Of a stretch of DNA of 19,895 nt, positions 16,401-19,895 are shown piece by piece. The position numbers were made by a program, and so were the translations under genes. Numbering within the stretch: position 1 is the first letter of the stretch; every line of letters begins with the position of its first letter. Where the stretch lies: assembly GCA_005801395.1 (NCBI GenBank), contig SYDV01000152.1, positions 1-19,895 of the forward strand, given 5' to 3'. Source of the stretch: Planctomycetia bacterium. Lineage in GTDB: Bacteria > Planctomycetota > UBA11346. The notes under the pieces are model-generated. The model saw nothing but the letters and a program-made list of their open reading frames with translations, had not been told where the DNA came from and made no database searches.

Positions 16401-16517
16401 TTTAAAACAGGTATCAGATAATATTGGTCGCACGTCGCGGTTATATGATAACGGTTCAGCGGCGTAGGTTGGCAGAACAAGTGAGGCGATGAGCACAAAA
16501 GAGCGGAGAGACAGCAT
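13473..16517 (-). CDS. PSCyt1-DUF1549-DUF1553 secreted haem protein
   Basis: This is a 1014-residue exported protein with signal peptide MLSLRSFVLIASLVLPTYA. PSCyt1 (about residues 20-115) has SYNRDVRPILSDTCFKCHGP, giving CxxCH, and ends DDVMPPKDAPRQL. DUF1549 (about 140-345) has PIDAFINHRL, RRASLDLTGLPP, SPHYGERMAVPWLDAVRFAD and a second CxxCH-like site, CCECHDHKYDPW. A variable beta-rich middle with a carbohydrate-binding look follows. DUF1553 (about 680-950) shows NPLTSRVFVNRVWAQLMG, MSNTYRQSS and RDECAVFRTQANSPQQALTL. Start ATG 16517 is chosen over 16556 because the signal peptide starts there and GGGA lies upstream. It is first in the pair with DUF1501. The family is suspected to act in polymer breakdown or redox chemistry outside the cytoplasm, but no reaction is established. 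Confidence 0.93.
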   Translation of the reverse strand: MLSLRSFVLIASLVLPTYAAEPLSYNRDVRPILSDTCFKCHGPDKDNLKGKLRLDDREFALAKEAFVVGKPAESELIKRIHTTDEDDVMPPKDAPRQLNEAQKKILERWIAEGAVYEPHWAYLPPVKTPIPTSADAAWGKQPIDAFINHRLTAEKIAPSPTADRATLIRRASLDLTGLPPNPTAVAAFVEDKSDTAYEKMIDALLASPHYGERMAVPWLDAVRFADTVGFHGDQNQNNFPYRDWVIDAFNRNIPFDRFTAEQIAGDLLPDANISSRVASGFNRLNMMTREGGAQPKEYLAKYAADRVRTLGGAWLGSTLACCECHDHKYDPWAAKDFYRFASFFSDVRQWGVYADYNYTRNPDLNGFNNDYPFPPEIEVASPYLQKRLEKLQQDAQTIALKAIEKHDAKAIQAWRTELKTFFGKHADGWQRLTPAIPADDKAGYNLEADGTPLITAKRDSDVTLPLTNAAGWIAAVRIELAQVKNGSALFDEKSKDKPSIRIKINHLVKGSKKARSVGYRIGDATSKMTQYKSGSAILGLRNGWVLSNEQAKTAASAVFVLDHPVRITEGDKFELVLSKNDLQSFRIAVSPLVPSHLSTGIFDAKEIARLTTGAKITDPTFATAFLSSTAFDAAAYQRITMLDMEREECREGKAMTPITEAWEPVTVRVLPRGNWQDESGEEVAPSAPGFLKQIKNDDKRRLNRIDLATWLTSADNPLTSRVFVNRVWAQLMGVGLCATVDDFGMQGEWPSHRELLDWLAVDFREHGWDVKRLVKQIVMSNTYRQSSVQRAEIVAKDPANRLRAMQSPRRLDAEFIRDNALSVSGLLVRDVGGPSVKPYQPPGYYANLQFPGRDYIADTNDQQYRRGLYMHWQRTFLHPMLANFDAPSRDECAVFRTQANSPQQALTLLNDPTFVEAARAWAVRVIASATTDQQRLSHAFQTVLGRVPTAEESGPLLMFLGKQRQHYTLNAKEAEMLLRTGLAPLPAEDQRGEVAAWTQLCRVLLNLHETITRL

Positions 16518-16642
16518 GGATAAATTCCCATCAAAGCGATTATGGTAGGCCAGCACTGATTGCTTGCGCTTCGGCTTGTTTAGAATTAACCGAAGGCCAA
16601 CAAATACAAGGAAGATACTGAATTGTTGATTGATATTTTATT

Positions 16643-16661
16643 GTGGTGACGTTGTCACCAC
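16643..16661. promoter_or_regulatory. perfect 19-base dyad (8-base arms, 3-base centre)
   Basis: GTGGTGAC, GTT, GTCACCAC form a perfect inverted repeat 126 bases upstream of the DUF1553 gene start and 63 bases past the hisH stop. No T-tract follows in the direction of hisH transcription (AATAAAATATC on the minus strand), so an operator for the DUF1553-DUF1501 pair is likelier than a terminator. A second pair, CTTCGG (16569-16574) and CCGAAG (16590-16595), sits between it and the gene. Confidence 0.5.
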
Positions 16662-16723
16662 TGATCAGAAATGTTTAGCGCAATGCGATCAATAACTTTA
16701 CATCGCGGGAAAAAAAGTGGCCA

Positions 16724-17335
16724 TTAACTACGTAGAAAATTGTCCAATAAACACAAACCAGCACTTCCGCTTTTTTCTGGGTGGAATTGCACGGCGATTA
16801 ATGATCCGCGACGCACGCTGGCACAAAAGCGACCGCCATGATCACAGGTTGCTAACGGCGCAATGTTCGTTGTCGGGGCGCAGTAATAACTGTGTACAAA
16901 ATAAAACGGGGTTTCATTTGTGATTCCCTTCCAAATGGGATCGGGCTGTTCCCAATGTACCGGATTCCATCCCATGTGTGGCACTTTGATCGTGGAATCG
17001 GTTGGTTGAAAGCGCGTTACGGCACCTGGAATAACGCGCAAACAAGTGACGCCACCGTCTTCTTCGCTGCGGTCAAATAATAACTGCATGCCAACACAAA
17101 TACATAATAGTGGATTGCCCGCAGCAATTACGGTTGCCAATGCCTGATCTAATCCAGCGGCACGTAAATTAGCCATGCAACTTTCAGCCGCACCAACGCC
17201 AGGGAATATAACTTTGTCCGCTTGGGCGATGACCTGTGGGTCAGCGGTGACCGTGGCAGATTGGCCTAAATGCGCCAAGGCACGTTGTACGGAGGTGAGA
17301 TTACCAGCTTGATAGTCAATGATCGCGACGCGCAT
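16724..17335 (-). CDS. hisH: imidazole glycerol phosphate synthase glutaminase subunit HisH
   Basis: This 203-residue class I glutamine amidotransferase supplies ammonia to HisF, which makes imidazole glycerol phosphate and AICAR in histidine synthesis. The N-terminus MRVAIIDYQAGNLTSVQRAL is the family signature. VIFPGVGAAESCM forms the oxyanion region. The nucleophile cysteine lies in LLCICVGMQLLF (usually GxCxGMQ). VPHMGWNPV and PFYFVHSYY are HisH-specific, and AVQFHPEKSG holds the catalytic His-Glu pair. Length is normal. The start ATG is clear although the ribosome binding site is weak. It stands apart from any other his gene in this window: the DUF1553 gene follows after a 206-base gap and divergent cupin genes precede it. 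Confidence 0.95.
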   Translation of the reverse strand: MRVAIIDYQAGNLTSVQRALAHLGQSATVTADPQVIAQADKVIFPGVGAAESCMANLRAAGLDQALATVIAAGNPLLCICVGMQLLFDRSEEDGGVTCLRVIPGAVTRFQPTDSTIKVPHMGWNPVHWEQPDPIWKGITNETPFYFVHSYYCAPTTNIAPLATCDHGGRFCASVRRGSLIAVQFHPEKSGSAGLCLLDNFLRS

Positions 17336-17660
17336 GGTCGCTAGCGTAGAATGGCAAAGCGTTTGGCAAAGTGGGTAGCTCGCGTTTGCCTGCGGCGGGT
17401 GATAAAAGGTAAAATGTGGGGTTATTTCATGCTAGGAACTCATGTTGGAACAATCCCTAAAGGCGCTGACAAAATGAGTCCCGAAAAGCAGCGACAAAAT
17501 TGACTTAGGATTACCCCATATGACGGGATTCTTTCACGCCTTTTGATTCGGTATTCGAGGTGATTCCGGGGCTTGGCATAACGACACTGTGCGATGCAGT
17601 ATCACTGGGACCTTTGCACAACAGTTGCTGGTTAACGACCTTTCGCGATATTTTCGCACC
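17336..17660. promoter_or_regulatory. divergent intergenic region between hisH and the cupin genes
   Basis: These 325 bases lie between divergent genes and must carry promoters for both. A TTGACT hexamer is present at 17500-17505 on the plus strand, but no TATAAT-like element lies 16-18 bases after it. No RNA gene, repeat or extra coding region is supported, apart from a GTG-start extension of the cupin frame (17589) judged less likely. Confidence 0.35.
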
Positions 17661-18302
17661 ATGCATGGCGTAGAACATAAATCAGGATTATTTGCTGTCG
17701 GCCTAGTCATTTCATTGATGATAAGCAGTGGATGCGTGGGGCCGGAGCGTAGCTCTGCAAACAATTCAGCTACCTACTCATCAACTGGCTTAGCAACGGG
17801 TTCATCAGCTGGCATAGCACCAGGTTCTGAAACTAGTTCTGGAACTCCTCCGGTAACCCCTCCGGAAATTCGTCCGGAAATTCGTCCGGAAACTAGCATA
17901 GTAAACAGTACAGCTCCGCGTGGTCGTGTGTTCTCAACCGACGCAACACTGACGGATCCTGCGTGGACAGCTGCCGAACTGGCAAAGCCGATTGCGGTTC
18001 GCCGTCTGCAAGCAACTCAACACACCAGTATGAATATCATTCGTTTAGCTGGTGCTGAACAACCACATATTCATCGTAATCATGATTTAATCGTGATTGT
18101 TTTACATGGAACCGCACGTCTGCATTTGGGAAATCATGTGATGGAAGTTCGTTCGGGAGATATCATGGAAATTCCACGTGGTGTCGTGCATTGGGCAGAA
18201 AATACAGGATCTGAAGCGAGTGAAGTTTATGCGATATTTTCTCCGCCTTATGATGGTTTAGATAACATTCCTGTTCCACCTGTCCCTTTGCCACCGCCAT
18301 AA
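17661..18302 (+). CDS. cupin-domain lipoprotein (first of a tandem pair)
   Basis: This is a 213-residue protein with a type II signal: SGLFAVGLVISLMISSGC ends in the lipobox SSGC, so it should be lipid-anchored outside the inner membrane. A Ser/Thr/Gly/Pro-rich linker includes a short PEIRPEIRPET repeat. The C-terminal half is a single cupin domain. Motif 1 is PHIHRNHDLIVIVLHG, with two or three candidate metal-binding histidines and Asp where Glu is usual. Motif 2 is SGDIMEIPRGVVHWAENTG, with its histidine present. It ends IFSPPYDGLDN plus a proline-rich tail. The ligand is unknown. ATG 17661 is preferred to the GTG at 17589 because it places the signal peptide near the N-terminus; neither has a clear ribosome binding site. 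The next gene, 13 bases on, is a paralogue. Confidence 0.82.
   Translation: MHGVEHKSGLFAVGLVISLMISSGCVGPERSSANNSATYSSTGLATGSSAGIAPGSETSSGTPPVTPPEIRPEIRPETSIVNSTAPRGRVFSTDATLTDPAWTAAELAKPIAVRRLQATQHTSMNIIRLAGAEQPHIHRNHDLIVIVLHGTARLHLGNHVMEVRSGDIMEIPRGVVHWAENTGSEASEVYAIFSPPYDGLDNIPVPPVPLPPP
17849..17896 (+). repeat. four tandem 12-base units inside the first cupin gene
   Basis: The unit TCCGGAAATTCG occurs twice exactly (17861-17884), flanked by diverged copies TCCGGTAACCCC (17849-17860) and TCCGGAAACTAG (17885-17896). It encodes the four-residue repeat PPVT/PPEI/RPEI/RPET in the linker between lipid anchor and cupin domain. Unit number could vary between strains. Confidence 0.7.
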
Positions 18303-18315
18303 TTTGAGGTAATGC

Positions 18316-18762
18316 ATGTCAATTCGATCTCTGTCCCTGGTGCTCTTGGCATTCACACTAGCCAGTACATTAAGCAGTTGTGGTGGCGGTGGGCGAAGTC
18401 AAATCATTGCTCCTGGGATTGATAAGCGCACGATGGAATGGACAGCCGAAGAGCAGAAGCAAATATTCTCATTTAAGAAATTACATTCTGCTGCAGGCAC
18501 GAGCACCCATGCCATGCGTTTGGCTGGTCGTTCAGACTCGCGTGTTCACGATCACCATGATATGACCGTCGTTTTACTTGCGGGACGAGCTGATATTCGC
18601 TTGGCAGGTAAATGGCATACGGCAAGCGCGGGTGACATTGTCGAAATACCACGTGGCTCTATTTATGAATTAGATCAATTGGGTAGCGAGCCAGTTGAAT
18701 GTTATGTTATTTATTATCCACCCTACGATGGCAAAGATCTTCGCTATATTAAAGGGAAATAA
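18316..18762 (+). CDS. cupin-domain lipoprotein (second of a tandem pair)
   Basis: This is a 148-residue paralogue of the preceding gene. The signal peptide SLVLLAFTLASTLSSC ends in the lipobox LSSC, followed by four glycines, so it is probably lipid-anchored. The linker is short. The cupin domain shows RVHDHHDMTVVLLAGRADI and SAGDIVEIPRGSIYELDQLG, then YYPPYDGKD, matching FSPPYDGLD in its neighbour. The first histidine of motif 1 is replaced by Arg and the motif 2 histidine by Tyr, so the metal site seen in the first copy is at least altered. The start is supported by TGAGGT about five bases upstream of ATG. The pair is almost certainly co-transcribed. It converges with the GNAT gene 16 bases away. 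Confidence 0.85.
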   Translation: MSIRSLSLVLLAFTLASTLSSCGGGGRSQIIAPGIDKRTMEWTAEEQKQIFSFKKLHSAAGTSTHAMRLAGRSDSRVHDHHDMTVVLLAGRADIRLAGKWHTASAGDIVEIPRGSIYELDQLGSEPVECYVIYYPPYDGKDLRYIKGK

Positions 18763-18778
18763 TGAGAGACGCGATTAT

Positions 18779-19273
18779 TTAAATTCGGTATTCGAGATAC
18801 ACGAGGTCGAGCCAGCGTCCGAATTTAAAGCCGACTTCGTTCAGCCGACCGGCACTGGTAAATCCTAAAGCACGGTGAAGCGCGAGACTTGGTTCCTGAT
18901 CACCTGAAATAGCAGCGATGACGCGATGGTGCCCAATGGCGCGTGCGCGCGCGAGTAAATCTAGCAATATCGTCCGGCCCAGGCCACGGCGATGGAAGTC
19001 GTGATGTACATAAACGGATTCTTCCACGGTATGACGAAATGCCGCGCGTGGATGGTAGGGTGACAACGATCCCCACCCAACCACTTTGCCCTCAATCTCC
19101 GCCACCGTCACGGGGTGCAATTTACCATGCGCTGTGAACCAAGCTAATCGTTCGGCGTCCGTGCTCGGTTCGCTCTGATAAGTAGCTGTCGAGTATAAGA
19201 CTGAGTACGAATAAATATCATTAATCGCAGACAGGTCGGCCGGTGTTGCTAAGCGCAGGAGGGTGGTGGTCAT
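18779..19273 (-). CDS. GNAT acetyltransferase, phosphinothricin acetyltransferase-like
   Basis: This is a 164-residue cytoplasmic N-acetyltransferase using acetyl-CoA. It has the layout of the PAT/MnaT group: LRLATPADLSAINDIYSYSV at the N-terminus, STATYQSEPST, VVGWGSLSPYHPRAAFRHTV, and motif A with EESVYVHHDFHRRGLGRTIL, where R-R-G-L-G binds the CoA pyrophosphate. After it come IAAISGDQEPSLALHRALGF and VGFKFGRWLDLVYLEY. Members of this group acetylate phosphinothricin, methionine sulfoximine or related amino acids; the true substrate here is not known. It stands alone on the minus strand, with a terminator hairpin between it and the gene to its right, so it should have its own promoter in 19274-19371. 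Confidence 0.9.
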   Translation of the reverse strand: MTTTLLRLATPADLSAINDIYSYSVLYSTATYQSEPSTDAERLAWFTAHGKLHPVTVAEIEGKVVGWGSLSPYHPRAAFRHTVEESVYVHHDFHRRGLGRTILLDLLARARAIGHHRVIAAISGDQEPSLALHRALGFTSAGRLNEVGFKFGRWLDLVYLEYRI

Positions 19274-19371
19274 GGATTGCGATGTCGTCGGATGGTTTCT
19301 TTGAGTGCTTATGGCTGCGATTTATTGAGTTACCTAAAAAGAAACAAATCGAAAATGGTTTACTAAGCGAA

Positions 19372-19404
19372 AAACAAACCCACCACGGAGCGGTGGGTTT
19401 GTTT
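19372..19404. terminator. strong intrinsic terminator hairpin
   Basis: AAACAAACCCACC (19372-19384) pairs perfectly over 13 bases with GGTGGGTTTGTTT (19392-19404) across a 7-base loop. Read leftward it ends in TTTGTTTTT, a good U-tract, so it terminates the ribonucleotide reductase gene at the right edge. Read rightward it ends TTTGTTTCCTT, which may also work. Confidence 0.88.
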
Positions 19405-19469
19405 CCTTACTTGTCTTCATTCGGCTACGATTAATGCGGTATTGCATAAGAGCAGAAAGAGGAAGGGGT

Positions 19470-19895
19470 TCACATCACGCATTTTCCGCCTGCGCATGCA
19501 GGATCCAATTCCACGCGGCCGGTATTGTCGATGGTTTCTAACATTAAGGTGTAGTCGACGGGAATGTATTCACGCTTGAGATCTTCCCATAACTTACAGT
19601 TATGGACGCGTTTTAAGCAATAGGTCATGCGTCGTAGATCGCCGCCGAAATAGTTTTTCGCAAATTTATGCGACCGACGAACCCAGTCTTTTTGCCGTAA
19701 GAGTTTGGTGACTTGTTCGCGCAATACTTCGAGATCTTGCGATCCGTCGGTTTTAAGTGGCGGTAATTCCAAGGATTTTCCGGTACCCATGGCGCAGGCG
19801 CAGGCTCCCCATAAGTCGTCGTCGAAAGCGTGTAGGCCATCAACGATTAATCCTGATGCGAATAAGCTGCCAACGTCGTATTCTTTGAGAATTTC
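19470..19895 (-). CDS. C-terminal part of a probable B12-dependent (class II) ribonucleotide reductase (5' part outside window)
   Basis: The frame is open from the right edge to the stop at 19470, giving the last 141 residues of a longer protein. It opens EILKEYDVGSLFASGLIVDG, then HAFDDDLWGACACA. Later it has KFAKNYFGGDLRRMTYCLKR, KLWEDLKREYIPVDYTLMLE and a tail ending DPACAGGKCVM. The tail Cys-x4-Cys pair fits the mobile redox cysteines that re-reduce the active site of class I/II reductases. The YFGGDL, TYCLK, LW and VDY pattern is what I recall of the C-terminal extension of adenosylcobalamin-dependent reductases; this is family memory, not a search. Such an enzyme makes deoxyribonucleotides without oxygen. 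The downstream terminator at 19372-19404 ends its transcript. Confidence 0.72.
   Translation of the reverse strand, partial: EILKEYDVGSLFASGLIVDGLHAFDDDLWGACACAMGTGKSLELPPLKTDGSQDLEVLREQVTKLLRQKDWVRRSHKFAKNYFGGDLRRMTYCLKRVHNCKLWEDLKREYIPVDYTLMLETIDNTGRVELDPACAGGKCVM

Noticed and set aside
17546..17559. ATTCGGTATTCGAG repeated at 18783-18796
   Set aside because: A 14-base match is near chance expectation here, and the second copy is simply the coding end of the GNAT gene.
17575..17592. TTGGCATAACG...TGC resembling a sigma-54 promoter
   Set aside because: The GG and GC elements are 14 bases apart rather than the required 10.

Overview
The window looks like chromosomal DNA from a bacterium of the Planctomycetota/Verrucomicrobiota/Lentisphaerota group, most likely a planctomycete. 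The main evidence is a PSCyt1-DUF1549-DUF1553 gene followed by a DUF1501 gene, plus a second gene with a planctomycete-type cytochrome domain (CxxCH), all typical of that group. Membrane-anchored FecR proteins with PA14, NPCBM and malectin-like domains also fit. The taxon is inferred from gene families, not from a marker gene.

Layout. 1-1345 (minus) is the 5' part of a gene cut by the left edge. Its product has ECF sigma region 2-like and region 4-like segments, an anti-sigma-like segment, one membrane helix and a FecR-type domain. 1577-2458 (minus) is a membrane protein with DUF2231 and PSCyt1 domains. 2760-3230 and 3259-4194 (plus) are a MEKHLA-domain protein and an orphan DppB/OppB-type permease, with a possible frameshift at their junction. 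4392-8420 (plus) is a 1342-residue paralogue of the first gene. It keeps the cytoplasmic layout in a more degenerate form and carries a long surface part with Ig-like, PA14, NPCBM and malectin-like domains.

8554-12000 (plus) is a compact run: SUKH-type protein, glutamyl-Q tRNA(Asp) synthetase, a shortened MnmE-like GTPase and a cysteine desulfurase. The last three share a tRNA wobble-base modification theme. The run meets, two bases away and tail to tail, a minus-strand DUF1553-DUF1501 pair (16517 to 12003). hisH (16724-17335, minus) follows. Next come two tandem cupin lipoproteins (17661-18762, plus), a GNAT acetyltransferase (18779-19273, minus), a strong terminator hairpin, and the C-terminus of what is probably a B12-dependent ribonucleotide reductase, cut by the right edge.

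The most interesting item is the pair of one-polypeptide sigma/anti-sigma/FecR proteins, read outward from a shared segment. Each appears to join a sigma factor-like cytoplasmic part to an outer sensing part. In the complete copy that outer part has folds that usually bind glycans. No tRNA, rRNA, CRISPR array, transposase or prophage gene was seen.
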